In this document: positions 33,860 through 44,247 of the stretch, in pieces
How the letters are laid out: every line of letters begins with the position of its first letter
Position numbering within the stretch: position 1 is the stretch's first letter
Assembly (NCBI GenBank): GCA_964517495.1
Contig: CAZFER010000024.1
Location: 15,603-79,602 of the forward strand
From: CAZFER01 sp964517495
GTDB taxonomy: Bacteria; Hinthialibacterota; Hinthialibacteria; Hinthialibacterales; Hinthialibacteraceae
Direction of reading: 5' to 3'
Length of the DNA stretch: 64,000 bases
Made by a program: the position numbers and the translations under genes
The notes under the pieces: generated by a model
Seen by the model: the letters and a program-made list of their open reading frames with translations, nothing else
Told to the model about the DNA's origin: nothing
The model's database searches: none

Positions 33860-36800
33860 TCACTCCACCGCATAATTTAAAATCCCGGTGGTCATGCTCT
33901 GAAGTTGCCCGCTCATAGGCAACAAACTTACCATGAATTGGTAGGTATGCCCGCCCTGTGGCCCATCGACGAAGTTGTTGTGGGTTTTAAACTCTTTGTT
34001 GGGTGTCCACCAGAAGTAGTTCACTGCGTTGCTAACCGTTTGACCCAGAAACTGCCAATTTCCACCATCCACTTTGATCGACACATGGTATTCATTCACA
34101 GTGGATTGATCCACACCGAAGTTCCAGGCGATTTGAATAGCCCGTGTGCTTTCGGTATCCACATCCATTCCTGTTCCATCGACAGGAGCCAGATTGTTAC
34201 CGCCCAGGATGTCATCATAGACCACGATTTCTCCAGGCTCCAGATTGGGTAGTTCAGGCGATGAGAGCGAAACAGGGTTCCCGCCTTCCAGGTTAAAGCC
34301 AACCATACCGTCCTGGTCAAAGATATCGTCAGGTCCGAAATCGCCATCGAAGCGAATCACCCGGAACGTATAGGCAGCGTTGTAATCCGGTCCATTGAGA
34401 AAATCAGTCTTAAGGTTTAAACCATTGGCGACCCAATCATAACTGTTTACATCACCACTTCCCGTGCGGCCAAGCATTTTGGTTCCACCAAATCCTTTGC
34501 GGACAAAGATATGCCAATCCGTAGCGTTCCCTTTTTCCGCATCCCACACGATGGTGATTTTCCGGTCGTCGACTGGATCAAAGTCAGTCTCGCCAGTCAG
34601 GTCAACCGAAAGCGTGCTGGCATCATCCGTCACCCAGACCGTGTTTGAAGGCTCTCCCGAACCAGGTATTGGAGTATTTGTGGGGGTGGGAATTGAAGTT
34701 GGCGTCGGGGTAGGTGTAAATGTGGGTTCGGTAGGCTGACCTGAACCAACCACCACCGCGCCATTGGTTACAGTTGCCCCATCCAAATCGCCTACGTTCT
34801 TCGCTAAGGTAATATCCGCGGTTCCAGAGACACCCGCTTTCACCGTGAATTGCAATGAAAAAAGTTCTCCATCGTCAAAGGCGGCTGCTTGGGCCAATCC
34901 AGCAATCACCAGTGTTCCCGGAGACGGTTCATTTACATCGAAAAACATAAAGGTATCCGTCAAAGTACCTGAACGGTTATAATCGCTATATTCCAGTAGA
35001 CTGGTATCATAGGTAATTTCCAATTGGAAGGTGTCGATACCGCCATTGCCTTCCACAGTAATTGAAACATCCACCGTATCCCCTGCCTCTGCATTGACCG
35101 TTGCGATGTTTAGGGAGCTCACGGCTTGCACTTCAAAACGAGGCCGGATGATTTTCCCCAGGATGGTTTGTTTCCCCAGCGCTTTGTCGAAGATAATCCG
35201 AAGGTCGAGAATATTGGGGGCGCCACCGGATTGGTCGACATCGGCGAGGGCCAGTTGCGTTGCGGTAAGTGTTTCTTTACCAAGGATATATTTAAACAAA
35301 ATACTCGCATCCAGGACATTCACATCGCCACTGTCATCCAAATCCCCCATCAAGCCAGTGGATGTCACATTCAAAGTGACCGGCTCAATGGCTTGCACAT
35401 TAAAACCAATGATATTTATGATATTAATATCAGTACTATCGCCGTCGGAAAGTGATTCGCTGGTTTGGAAGGTCAGTTTAAACAAATCGCCATTCCCGCT
35501 GATCGCATTGCCCAAACCTACCGCCGTGATTTTTCCCGTTTCAACTTCATTGGCATCGAGAAACTCCCAACTCGAAGGCATAGTGCCATCCGTCACGAAA
35601 TCGATGTAGGTTAACTTGGAGGAATCATAAATGACATCAAAGCTGAATTCCGTCGTTGAAGGAAAGTTGGTGACTTCGATGGGAATGACCACCTCGGTAT
35701 CCACTTGTACATCCACACTGTTCCCACCCAGTTTTGAATCCGGATCGGTGGTCCCGGATGATACCCCTGTACCAGTAAGAGATATCGTTTGATTTCCCCC
35801 GTTTGAGGTGATCTGCAATGATCCTGAAAAACTACCCGTGCTAGCCGGTGTGAACTGAACGACAACCATCGCACTTTGATTTACACTCAGCGAGAATGAT
35901 AAACCAGACATCACCGAATACGGACTGGATGTGGCGGCTTGCCCCGAGAGCGTGCCTCCACCGCTATTGGTAACAGTGATTATCTTTTGTTGAGACGAGT
36001 TGAGATTCACATCACCAAAATTCAGGCTGCTTGGGGATACGGAAAGTTGTGGCGTTGGCGTGGGTTCCTCACCAGGTTCGGTAAGCGGATCAGCCCAATT
36101 GACGAAATCGGTCACTTTGCTGCCGCTGCTTGTTGAGTTGGATAGATGAGCCATACCATCATTTTGATTTTGAACGGCAACATTCAAATCCAATGGGCCG
36201 GATGGATCACCCCAATAATTATTACGAAAATCAGCCATGAAGGGCCGTTTCATCTCTACGCCGTAATTTCCGTTATCCACAATGCGGCTTTGATTGACAG
36301 TCACGGTTTCGTCACTATAAACCACAACACCACTGCCTCCATTCCCGGAGATGGTAAGGTTAGTACCAGTCAAGGCTCCACGCGTAAAGATACCGAAGTT
36401 GGTATTATTCATAAATGTGGAATCCGAGACTTCAACGGTTCCCGATCCTTCAATATCCAAGCCTGCTGCACTGTTTTCGCAAACCACGTTGGTAATGGCA
36501 GCCGTTGAACCTGTAGAGCCGCCGAAAATAATGGCCGCCAAATCAGCGATGTGTGAAAATGTGCTATCTGAAATGGTCAGGGTGATATTATCCGATGAAG
36601 TGTTTATCGCTCCATTCACACTTCCACCATATCGGAAGATAGCATGGGAAATCGAGCCGCTGGTATCGTTATGATAGGCAATATGTCCCCAATCGCCCGC
36701 TGCCGGCGTACCAGTATCGCGCAAAATACTACCACCCGCATCCGATTGATTCCCTTTAGCGGATGTAAAGATCACCGGATTAGCCGACGTTCCACTCACG

Positions 36801-39800
36801 TTAAAGTAATCATCGACATATATACGGGCTTGATTATCAATTCGAAAATGGACACCGGGTTTAACATTGACCATAATTTTTGGTGTGCTGGAATCATTAT
36901 CACCAATGGTAAGTTCATCACCCAACACATTCCCAATAACCGAACGGTCAAACGATGTGTATTTTGTGATGTAAAGGGGTAGCACGGTCACATCAATATC
37001 ACTACTGATGGTGATATCACCACCAACTTGGATGGCATCGATTCCATTTCCCTGCGCGGTGATATTCGAGAACTCCGAGGAAACAAGACTATCTCCGTCG
37101 GCATGAATCGCGGCTAAACCATTGTCGGTCAGCGTGCAGCCTTGAATGGTGGCCTTCGTAATACGAGCGACGCCACCCGTTCGCCGTGTTCCGATAATCA
37201 TTCCGAAATGCTGTGATTCGCTGATAAAAACATTTTGAATCGTCACATCCGCCTCTATCATCATACCGGAGAGACTATTTTTGATGAGTTGAGTATTGTC
37301 GATCGTGATCGGTTCATGGATGTTCATTGCAGCCGTATTGGAAGAACCCCCATATTGAATGGTTGCATACGAACACGATCCGCTGCTTCCGTCATGGTAG
37401 GTTATGCCAATCAAATCACCGGGATTGGGGGAGCCATCAGAATCATCGATCCGCAGGCCAACGTTATTATCATCCTTGCTCGTGATATAGACACGATTGG
37501 TTTGGCTGCCCATGATGTTCAATGTCCCATGAACAGAAATGAATCCGTTGGATGATCCTTTCAGAATCGCCCCTTCATGAATGGTCAGCGTTCTTCCCGC
37601 TGGAACCGTAACCCAACCTTCAAACGAGTACGTGCCGGCATAGAGGGGACCGCCTTGGCCATCATAGACTTCACCGTTTAAAACCGTAATGGTTTCACCT
37701 GTTGAATCCTCAGCGTTCCCACTTACGGCCAGTGATGCACCGCCACCACCTGTGCATGTAATGGTTCCGCTGTGCGTACCAGCTGAGGTTGGATTATAGC
37801 TTACGGTAATGGTGACGGACTGGTTGGCGACGAGGTTGTAGGTGTTATTCCCGACAATGTTAAAAGGCGATGAAACCGAAACACTACCGGATAATGTGCC
37901 CTCACCTGTGTTGGTGATTGTAATTGTTTGTTGTTGAGACGAGTCGACATTCACCGTTCCAAAACTCAGACTGTTCTTCGAGACCGATATTTGGGGGGAT
38001 TGAGTGGGGGGCGTACCTTCTATTTCAACGATGCCATTAAAACGATTCTCTTCATCCTCATCATTCCATTTACTTTCACCGCTTCCGCTCGTATAAATAG
38101 TGCCAAAATCTTCCCCGTCATCATTGTCATTGGGCTCTTCCTCATCCCAGTTTCGATAATTGGCCGTTTCGCCAGAAATCCAAATAAAGTTCCCTTCCAC
38201 ATCCTTATCCGTTAATCCAATCCAGACTTGACCGGATAAAATGTGAGAGATGATATTCTTCATAATCCATTCATTTTCATCAGCATCATTGATCGTTACC
38301 AAATGCCCCCCCAATTCCTGGGCTTTTGTTTCCGCCTCCTCCCAGGTCATATAAGGCAGAACAGTGTATTGGTGGTTATTTGCGGGATTGCTATACCATG
38401 AAATATCCGGGCGAACCGGTTCGTCAATGGGTTGATTGCGGTGTGAAGACCAGCGCACAAAATCGGTGACTGTATCACCCGTGCTGGTTTCATTTAAAAG
38501 CCCTAAATTATCATTTTGACTGCTGACGGTGGTGTCATCATCGAAGGGCCCGGTTGCATCGCCCCAATAATTATTGGTAAAATCGGCCACCTTGGCCACA
38601 TCCATATCCACCCCCCAATCCTGATTGTTAAAAATACTGCTTTGGGTAATGGATACCGTCCCATCCGAATCCACTTCCACACCATCGTCTACATTATTTT
38701 TAATCACCACATTCGTCGCGGTTAAATCATGGTCATCATCCACCCAAATTCCATCACCACCATTATGCGAAAAAACACATCGTGTAATAGTTGAATTCGC
38801 ATTGCCTTCCAGATGAATCCCGTGATCATCATTGGCATAACTGACACAATCATTCAATTCGACGTCATAATTTTCATCTCCGCCCACTACAATCCCACTA
38901 TCTTCTGATCGATACACATGCACATTATTTAACGTCGCGGAAGCGAAGATTCGGATGGCATCATTTTGGTTATCGGTAAAGACACAACGATTCACCGAAA
39001 TCGGGCTATTCAATGTCAATACATCTTTCCAACTTCCACCATAACGGAAAACCGCATGATCAATGCCGCCATCGCTGTATTCGCCATAATCCAGATTATC
39101 CCAATCCCCATGTCCAGGTATGGTTTCTTGAAGATTGCTATTCGTGTCTCCACCAATTGTATCATCATGTACGGAGGTAAAATAAACAGGATTTGAAGAG
39201 ATGCCTTGGACATTTAAAACATCCCGAACCTCAATATCTTTGTTTGATGCGGTGAATTTAAAAATGACACCTTCTTTTACATTCACATTGATCGTCGGGG
39301 TGGATGTATCATCATCACCGATATACAGATTTTCTAACGTGATGGGAAGCGCAGTAACAATAATATCGCCGGACATGGTAATCGTTGATCCATCTCTCAC
39401 ATTTATGGAATTTAAACCATTAAATTCGGCCGCAATATTGCTGAGGGTGGTAGTCAATAAGTAATTCGGATTTTCAAGATATATAGCTTCATGAACGCAA
39501 TGTTGCATCGCACAGTCTTTAATCACAACGTCGACGGCATCCCCATTCAAATAAATGCCATCGCTATCCGACCGCTTGATGTTCAAATTCTCCAGCGTCA
39601 CGATTTTGTCAAAAGCAGCCGAACCTTGAATTTCAACCGCATCATAATCGTTATCATAAAACTCCGAATCAGACACATCGATGGGTGCCTGGATCTTTAA
39701 CATACTCTCTCCACTGCCCCCATATTGAAAAAATGCATGACTAATGCTGCCGCCACTGGTTTCTTGATAATCAACATTATCCCAATCTCCCATACTGGGC

Positions 39801-40813
39801 GCGGTTTCTGTCCCATCTCCCTTCGTATCTCCTCGTATCTCATCATCATGAATCGACGTGAAATAGACTGGATTGGAAGAGATGCCCTGCACATTAAACA
39901 CATCCCGAACTTCAATATCTTTATTCGATGCAGTGAATTTAAAAACCACTCCCTGTTTTACGTTGATTGTAATCGGTGGTGTTTCAGGATCATCATCACC
40001 TATGTATAAATTCTCTAATGTAATAGGAAGGGTGGTGACATCAATATCACCAGACATGGTAATCGTTGATCCATCTCTCACATTGATAGAATTTAAACCA
40101 TTGTTCTCAGCATTAATATTAGTGAAGGTGGTAGAATGAAGATAATCCGGAGTTCTAAGATAAATTGCATCATATTTACAATTTGTAATGCTGCAATTTT
40201 GTATCGTGGTGTTGACCGAATCGCCTTCCATTTGTATACCATCATTATCTGTTCGATCAATCGTTATATTTTCCAATACAACGGCTCCACCAGGCCCTAT
40301 AATTCGAATGGCATCATTGGCGCTATTGTAAAATTCTGAGTTCTTTAGCGTCAGGGTGCCGCCTTCCTCCATGTCAAGCATCCCCTCATTTCTGCCGCCA
40401 TAGCGAAACACGGCATGATCGATATGTCCTGCTCCCCCTTCAATTTCCAGATTATCCCAATCCCCCCAATCGGGATCGCCATCAGAATCATCAATTCGCT
40501 CACCAACGGAATTATCATCTGAACTGGTAAAATACACGGGATGACTTGAAGTCCCGTTTATATTCAACGTTCCCGCAATTTCGATATCATGGCGGCCACC
40601 CGTGTCAATTTTTATAATCACACCGGCCTGGATGGTCAGCGTTTGGCCTTCTGGCACAATAAAGCCCGGATTGCCGGTCGTATAGTATGTCCCTGCGGTT
40701 AAAGGCCCCCCCTGTCCATCATACACCTCTCCATCCAACTCGGTGTAGCAATAGCCTGAAGATGAAAAGGCGACGACGAATAGTAGCGCGAACAAACAAA
40801 TTTTTGAATTCAT
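33860..40813 (-). CDS. Giant secreted beta-helix protein with C-type lectin, cohesin-like and dockerin-like domains
   Basis: 2317 residues with a signal peptide ending near SGYCYTE. Layout: parallel beta-helix region 1 (about 24-790) containing repeats of about 227 residues (DGSTITMSGDI, LENLYIGDDD, VQGISSNPVYFTS); a C-type lectin domain (about 804-934, TWEEAETKAQELGGHLVTI to EEPNDNDDGEDFG); a choice-of-anchor-D type beta domain (SFGTVNVDSSQQQTITI); beta-helix region 2 (about 1041-1577); a second such beta domain; a cohesin-like domain (about 1694-1811); a dockerin-like pair (GDLDDSGDVNVLDASILFKY, ALADVDQSGGAPNILDLRI, about 1814-1888); a second cohesin-like domain; a Thr/Pro linker; and two Ig-like domains. 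Probably a surface or released glycan-binding adhesin, possibly with polysaccharide lyase-type helices; no catalytic residues can be assigned. Confidence 0.87.
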   Translation of the reverse strand: MNSKICLFALLFVVAFSSSGYCYTELDGEVYDGQGGPLTAGTYYTTGNPGFIVPEGQTLTIQAGVIIKIDTGGRHDIEIAGTLNINGTSSHPVYFTSSDDNSVGERIDDSDGDPDWGDWDNLEIEGGAGHIDHAVFRYGGRNEGMLDMEEGGTLTLKNSEFYNSANDAIRIIGPGGAVVLENITIDRTDNDGIQMEGDSVNTTIQNCSITNCKYDAIYLRTPDYLHSTTFTNINAENNGLNSINVRDGSTITMSGDIDVTTLPITLENLYIGDDDPETPPITINVKQGVVFKFTASNKDIEVRDVFNVQGISSNPVYFTSIHDDEIRGDTKGDGTETAPSMGDWDNVDYQETSGGSISHAFFQYGGSGESMLKIQAPIDVSDSEFYDNDYDAVEIQGSAAFDKIVTLENLNIKRSDSDGIYLNGDAVDVVIKDCAMQHCVHEAIYLENPNYLLTTTLSNIAAEFNGLNSINVRDGSTITMSGDIIVTALPITLENLYIGDDDTSTPTINVNVKEGVIFKFTASNKDIEVRDVLNVQGISSNPVYFTSVHDDTIGGDTNSNLQETIPGHGDWDNLDYGEYSDGGIDHAVFRYGGSWKDVLTLNSPISVNRCVFTDNQNDAIRIFASATLNNVHVYRSEDSGIVVGGDENYDVELNDCVSYANDDHGIHLEGNANSTITRCVFSHNGGDGIWVDDDHDLTATNVVIKNNVDDGVEVDSDGTVSITQSSIFNNQDWGVDMDVAKVADFTNNYWGDATGPFDDDTTVSSQNDNLGLLNETSTGDTVTDFVRWSSHRNQPIDEPVRPDISWYSNPANNHQYTVLPYMTWEEAETKAQELGGHLVTINDADENEWIMKNIISHILSGQVWIGLTDKDVEGNFIWISGETANYRNWDEEEPNDNDDGEDFGTIYTSGSGESKWNDEDEENRFNGIVEIEGTPPTQSPQISVSKNSLSFGTVNVDSSQQQTITITNTGEGTLSGSVSVSSPFNIVGNNTYNLVANQSVTITVSYNPTSAGTHSGTITCTGGGGASLAVSGNAEDSTGETITVLNGEVYDGQGGPLYAGTYSFEGWVTVPAGRTLTIHEGAILKGSSNGFISVHGTLNIMGSQTNRVYITSKDDNNVGLRIDDSDGSPNPGDLIGITYHDGSSGSCSYATIQYGGSSNTAAMNIHEPITIDNTQLIKNSLSGMMIEADVTIQNVFISESQHFGMIIGTRRTGGVARITKATIQGCTLTDNGLAAIHADGDSLVSSEFSNITAQGNGIDAIQVGGDITISSDIDVTVLPLYITKYTSFDRSVIGNVLGDELTIGDNDSSTPKIMVNVKPGVHFRIDNQARIYVDDYFNVSGTSANPVIFTSAKGNQSDAGGSILRDTGTPAAGDWGHIAYHNDTSGSISHAIFRYGGSVNGAINTSSDNITLTISDSTFSHIADLAAIIFGGSTGSTAAITNVVCENSAAGLDIEGSGTVEVSDSTFMNNTNFGIFTRGALTGTNLTISGNGGSGVVVYSDETVTVNQSRIVDNGNYGVEMKRPFMADFRNNYWGDPSGPLDLNVAVQNQNDGMAHLSNSTSSGSKVTDFVNWADPLTEPGEEPTPTPQLSVSPSSLNFGDVNLNSSQQKIITVTNSGGGTLSGQAATSSPYSVMSGLSFSLSVNQSAMVVVQFTPASTGSFSGSLQITSNGGNQTISLTGTGVSSGTTDPDSKLGGNSVDVQVDTEVVIPIEVTNFPSTTEFSFDVIYDSSKLTYIDFVTDGTMPSSWEFLDANEVETGKITAVGLGNAISGNGDLFKLTFQTSESLSDGDSTDINIINIIGFNVQAIEPVTLNVTSTGLMGDLDDSGDVNVLDASILFKYILGKETLTATQLALADVDQSGGAPNILDLRIIFDKALGKQTILGKIIRPRFEVQAVSSLNIATVNAEAGDTVDVSITVEGNGGIDTFQLEITYDTSLLEYSDYNRSGTLTDTFMFFDVNEPSPGTLVIAGLAQAAAFDDGELFSLQFTVKAGVSGTADITLAKNVGDLDGATVTNGAVVVGSGQPTEPTFTPTPTPTSIPTPTNTPIPGSGEPSNTVWVTDDASTLSVDLTGETDFDPVDDRKITIVWDAEKGNATDWHIFVRKGFGGTKMLGRTGSGDVNSYDWVANGLNLKTDFLNGPDYNAAYTFRVIRFDGDFGPDDIFDQDGMVGFNLEGGNPVSLSSPELPNLEPGEIVVYDDILGGNNLAPVDGTGMDVDTESTRAIQIAWNFGVDQSTVNEYHVSIKVDGGNWQFLGQTVSNAVNYFWWTPNKEFKTHNNFVDGPQGGHTYQFMVSLLPMSGQLQSMTTGILNYAVE
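39333..40100. repeat. Intragenic repeat with 681-bp period in the beta-helix gene
   Basis: The segments starting at 39333 and 40014 (period 681 bp, 227 codons) share long near-identical stretches, including ACATGGTAATCGTTGATCCA and CTCTCACAT. At protein level the units encode SINVRDGSTITMSGDI and YIGDDD. A third, more diverged unit begins near 40740. This marks recent internal duplication of beta-helix modules. Confidence 0.7.
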
Positions 40814-41204
40814 GGTGTTCTCCCAACCAATGATTTAATTTCACTTTTAATTCGAATGTATATTTGTATATCCTTACATTTAACCTTTTACACCAATGAA
40901 GCAGCCACGTCAACAAATCATTGAACAAAAACACCAGAAATCAACAAAAAAAAATCAATTTTCAATGTTTACAATTCGAACACAACAAGTAATATTTAGA
41001 TGTGAATATACATTAGCAATGTAAGTAATATTTATTTACTTTCAAACTTACACCAAATGTATTTATTAACAAACACAACATAAAACATTTGTTTTTTTAA
41101 TTGAACAAAAAAAAAGAAAAATCGTAAATGTAATGTTAATTTTCCAGACTGCAAAATCCACATTAACCATTCATATCAAAACTAACATTAATAAAGCTTA
41201 ATAT
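40814..41204. other. AT-rich upstream region of the giant beta-helix gene
   Basis: About 390 bases with long A/T runs and ten or more short CAACAA/TTTATT tracts. No coding signal on either strand. It must include the promoter of the 7-kb gene, but I see no clear -35/-10 pair. Confidence 0.5.
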
Positions 41205-41232
41205 AACGCCCCGGCAAAAAGCCAGGCATAAA

Positions 41233-41343
41233 ATGAACCAATTATGCACTTTGGGGCGTCCGACAAAAAAAATAAGGACCATGCTGGGCATTGTGGTGTT
41301 GCAGCAGAAGTTTGATCTGACGAATAATGAAACAACGCGCGGC
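41233..41343 (+). pseudogene. Fragment of a transposase N-terminal region
   Basis: The frame gives LGRPTKKIRTMLGIVVLQQK then FDLTNNETT. GRPTKxIRTMLGxxxLQQxFDLTDxET is the start of DUF772-type (IS1182/IS5-related) transposases as I remember them. After NNETT the match ends and the frame turns to unrelated residues. It is flanked by ACGCCCC (near 41208) and GGGGCGT (near 41252), which may be scars of the element. The remaining frames up to 41563 on both strands resemble nothing that I know. Confidence 0.45.
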
Positions 41344-41605
41344 CCTCCACTATCCAGGAGAGCAAGTAGCGGGGATGGAACATCTTTCAAGCGGCAAGGG
41401 CGTAATTTGCTTGATTTTCGAAGCGAGAACCCCTCAAGCCCTTCACATCTCCAAAATGGAACCCCTGTTTCAGCACAAACCGGGAGAGTCATACTACACA
41501 GTGGCTGAGATAGAAGCGTTTCGGCATAAATCCGAAAACCTGCTTTTTACCGCGGCGTCATAAGAAAGGTTTTTTCAGCTGAGGTTGAAATTAATTGGGT
41601 TGGAT

Positions 41606-42799
41606 TTAAAGTTCCAAATCAAACCGGACCTCAACTTTGTCCTTAAACTTCTCCTCATCAATTTTCAAGCCGAAACCAGGTGCGTCGGGGACAGTGGCGT
41701 AGCCGTTGTGGATGGCATAGCCATCGGCGATGAGGATGGAGTTGGTGAGTGGATCATGCTCGGCCCGGTAAAAATTAGCGATGGCTTTGGCAGCATGGAG
41801 TTGCATGTAAAAACCCACCAGTGATCCCCAGTTGTGGGGGGCGACAAGAATGCCTTGTGGTTTGGCCCAGGCGGCTTCTTTTAGGATACCTTCAAAGCCG
41901 AAGCGGTTCATATCCCCTTGCAAGACATCGATCGCCTGCGCTTTGATGAAGGGCTTGTATGCTTCTAACTCGCCCTGAGTTTCACCATCAGCGAGTAATG
42001 TTTTTCGTCCCTGCTCGGTAAGAAATTGCTTAAGCGCAAGGCACTGTTCCACCTCTTCGGGAAACATCTCTTCCATGAAGGCAAACGGGATCTCCGGCAG
42101 TTCGTTGAGCAGCCGTTTCGAACTGGCGAGGGTATGCCCATTGTTGGCATCCACACCGATCAGGATATCATCACCCGCATGCTGGTGGATGGTTTTTAAA
42201 ACCTCGACATCCCGTTTGAAACCCTCTTCTTTAGGCATCCATTTGGCGCCGCGACCAATTTTTACTTTGAATGCGCGATGGCCGATTACCATGCCGATGT
42301 CAATTTCCTCTTTAAATCGATCGAGAGGATTGTTCGAATATTGGGGAAGCAAATCGCTGAAATAAATTGAGCCGTCATAAACCGGTACTTTTTCCGGCCC
42401 TGCGCCGCCCAACAATTCATAAACGGGCTTCTTTAATACTTTGCCAGCGATATCCCACAGCGGCATGGTTCCAGATCCCAGTGAACTGATCATCTGGCGT
42501 GATTCACGCTTATAAAAGTCGAAAGGGTTTTTCCCCCGCAGCTGCGACAGTTGTTTGGGATTGGCCCGGCAGTTGCCTAGGCCTTCGATTCCATGATTGG
42601 TATAGATGCGAACCATTCGGTCACGAGCGGTTTTGCCATGAACGTCCAACCGTGAATTTTTCCCTACGAGTTTTGGACGAATACTGACGACATCAAAACC
42701 CACAATCCGCGTAATTCTCAAATCATCCGGCATTTCACTTCCCCAAGCGGAATGGGCCAACAATGCTCCCGCTGTTTGTAAAAAACCTCTGCGTTTCAT
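41606..42799 (-). CDS. Tat-exported enolase-superfamily (mandelate racemase/muconate lactonizing-like) protein
   Basis: 397 residues with the leader MKRRGFLQTAGALLAHSAWG, a twin-arginine type signal. The MR/MLE capping domain is followed by the barrel: AFKVKIGRG with Lys178 and Lys180, IGVDANNG with Asp217, AFMEEMFP with Glu243 or Glu244, and LLADGETQGE as the third metal-binding strand. QGILVAPHNWGS near residue 330 carries the His of the HxD-type region. The family abstracts an alpha-proton from carboxylates (racemases, sugar-acid dehydratases). A sugar-acid dehydratase role would fit the carbohydrate-related genes nearby, but the substrate cannot be told. GAGGAGG-like ribosome binding site (AGGAGGTTGCC). 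Confidence 0.87.
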   Translation of the reverse strand: MKRRGFLQTAGALLAHSAWGSEMPDDLRITRIVGFDVVSIRPKLVGKNSRLDVHGKTARDRMVRIYTNHGIEGLGNCRANPKQLSQLRGKNPFDFYKRESRQMISSLGSGTMPLWDIAGKVLKKPVYELLGGAGPEKVPVYDGSIYFSDLLPQYSNNPLDRFKEEIDIGMVIGHRAFKVKIGRGAKWMPKEEGFKRDVEVLKTIHQHAGDDILIGVDANNGHTLASSKRLLNELPEIPFAFMEEMFPEEVEQCLALKQFLTEQGRKTLLADGETQGELEAYKPFIKAQAIDVLQGDMNRFGFEGILKEAAWAKPQGILVAPHNWGSLVGFYMQLHAAKAIANFYRAEHDPLTNSILIADGYAIHNGYATVPDAPGFGLKIDEEKFKDKVEVRFDLEL

Positions 42800-42839
42800 G
42801 GCAACCTCCTCGATCTCGATTCAATATACTAAATCATCT

Positions 42840-43112
42840 CTAGTGTAGGCTTAACAAATTATTATTCCACGGCATAACAGACCAAGCCGGTTTGTTACTT
42901 TGAATGTAATCAAAACGGAGTTTTATCCCAGCTTTGAATTGTCCCTGATAAGGGATTGTAATGGGGGCGGTCAATCCCGATTCCCGATTTTGTAAAATTA
43001 TATTGTCAAATAATTGGAGAGTGGTAAAGAGGTTAATATCCTTACCGAAATCTTTAATGGCTTCTGGCAGGATTATCTCGTAGGCATTGGGTTGCGTGGC
43101 GAACTTCAGGCA
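42840..43112 (-). pseudogene. Possible C-terminal remnant of an unknown exported protein
   Basis: A 90-codon frame without a start codon on the minus strand, bounded by stops, reads protein-like: QPNAYEIILPEAIKDFGKDI, then LFTTLQLFDN, IPYQGQFKAGIKLRFDY and NKPAWSVMPWNNN. It looks like the end of a larger protein cut by decay. A short frame at 46949-47095 has faint similarity (VNIFTSL against INLFTTL in an alternative frame). I do not recognise the family and it could be chance. Confidence 0.3.
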
Positions 43113-43152
43113 TTAAATCAACATTCGCATGGGTCATTACATGGGTAGCCTT

Positions 43153-44004
43153 TCAATCTGAATTATCATTATCTTTTTCATCGATATATTTGGTTATAAA
43201 ATCATTAACGCCTAGAAGATACTCATCTTCAGATAATAGATAGCCTTCGTTATGGCTGCCTGAGATGGTTAATAATTCCTTGGGGGGTAAAGCCGCGGCG
43301 TATAATGTCTGGCCATGATGGTAAGGTACGATATCATCATCACGGCTGTGAATAATCAGGGTTGGCATACGAATTTTCATCATTTTTGATAATGCGTCAT
43401 ACTCGATCGTGTTTAATAATCGAACTGGTAAAAAGGGAAAAAGTTCTCTACCCATATCGGCAACACAGGTAAATGCGCTTTCCAGGATAAGCGCATCAGC
43501 ATTGACACGGGTGGCTAAATCAGCGGCGATATTGCCACCCAATGACCTCCCGTAAATGATCATGGCCTGGTTGGGATTTTTCTTGAATAACCATTGATGG
43601 GCTGCCAAAGCGTCGTTATATGTTCCTTCTTCCGAAAGGGTTCCTTCGCTTTGGCCGTATCCACGATAATCGAATATAAAGATATCAAGATTAAGGGATT
43701 GTAATTGCCGTAGACTTTCTGTGCGATAACTGAGATTCCCACCGTTTCCGTGGCAAAATAATAGCGATGCACGAGGAAAATCACTGGGAAGATACCACCC
43801 GTGAAGTTTAACATTATCAGTGGTTTCGAAATATACATCTTCGAAAGTTAAGCCAACCGCCTCAGGTGTGGCGATTAGATCATCCCGTGGAATCCATACA
43901 TTAGCACGTTCAAACCAGCGGAAGAAAAAATAGAACAATACAAGTGCCACTGCACAAATTAGGACAATTTTTATCAACATAATTTTTTTGTGGCGGGGTA
44001 TCAT
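43153..44004 (-). CDS. Membrane-anchored alpha/beta hydrolase (BEM46/serine aminopeptidase S33-like)
   Basis: 283 residues. A single N-terminal transmembrane helix (about 8-28) anchors an alpha/beta-hydrolase fold: oxyanion strand LLFCHGNGGN (83-92), FDYRGYGQSEGT, nucleophile elbow YGRSLGGN with Ser154, acid in IHSRDDDIVP and His in SGSHNEGY. These match the BEM46/ABHD12-13-like group of serine hydrolases. Substrate unknown, probably an ester or amide at the envelope. The ATG lies close to the start of a gene-poor region with a 15-bp tandem repeat. Confidence 0.87.
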   Translation of the reverse strand: MIPRHKKIMLIKIVLICAVALVLFYFFFRWFERANVWIPRDDLIATPEAVGLTFEDVYFETTDNVKLHGWYLPSDFPRASLLFCHGNGGNLSYRTESLRQLQSLNLDIFIFDYRGYGQSEGTLSEEGTYNDALAAHQWLFKKNPNQAMIIYGRSLGGNIAADLATRVNADALILESAFTCVADMGRELFPFLPVRLLNTIEYDALSKMMKIRMPTLIIHSRDDDIVPYHHGQTLYAAALPPKELLTISGSHNEGYLLSEDEYLLGVNDFITKYIDEKDNDNSD

Positions 44005-44113
44005 GTGGAGCTCATTTTCCCGCTTTTTTGCTCTCGATTTGCCTCGGTTTGTTACAATCGGTTATTCTATACACAAAATAAGCGTATTCAGTAAAATTCG
44101 TTCATTGTTAAAT

Positions 44114-44147
44114 AAGGTAATCCAACCTAAGGTAATCCAACCTAAGG
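44114..44147. repeat. Short 15-bp tandem repeat
   Basis: AAGGTAATCCAACCT occurs twice in tandem (44114-44128, 44129-44143) with the start of a third unit. Located between the hydrolase gene and the tRNA genes. No function evident. Confidence 0.7.
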
Positions 44148-44247
44148 CAAATAACAACAAAGCATTACATAAATCAAGCGGTTTAATTATTTTAACCTAA
44201 GTATAGGACGATTTCAAAGGCAGAAAGGAAAAGAACGGGATTAATTT

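Noticed and set aside
33905..40339. Many plus-strand frames of 60-190 codons
   Set aside because: All are antisense shadows of the 7-kb minus-strand gene.
16702..40813. A cellulosome
   Set aside because: Cohesin and dockerin-like modules are present but no polysaccharide-degrading enzymes with dockerins, nor a scaffoldin architecture.
41233..41563. Two overlapping plus-strand frames (91 and 78 codons) and a minus-strand 109-codon frame
   Set aside because: Only the first 37 codons resemble a transposase; the rest are frames over degenerate DNA.
44114..44147. CRISPR-like array
   Set aside because: Only two direct 15-bp units without spacers.
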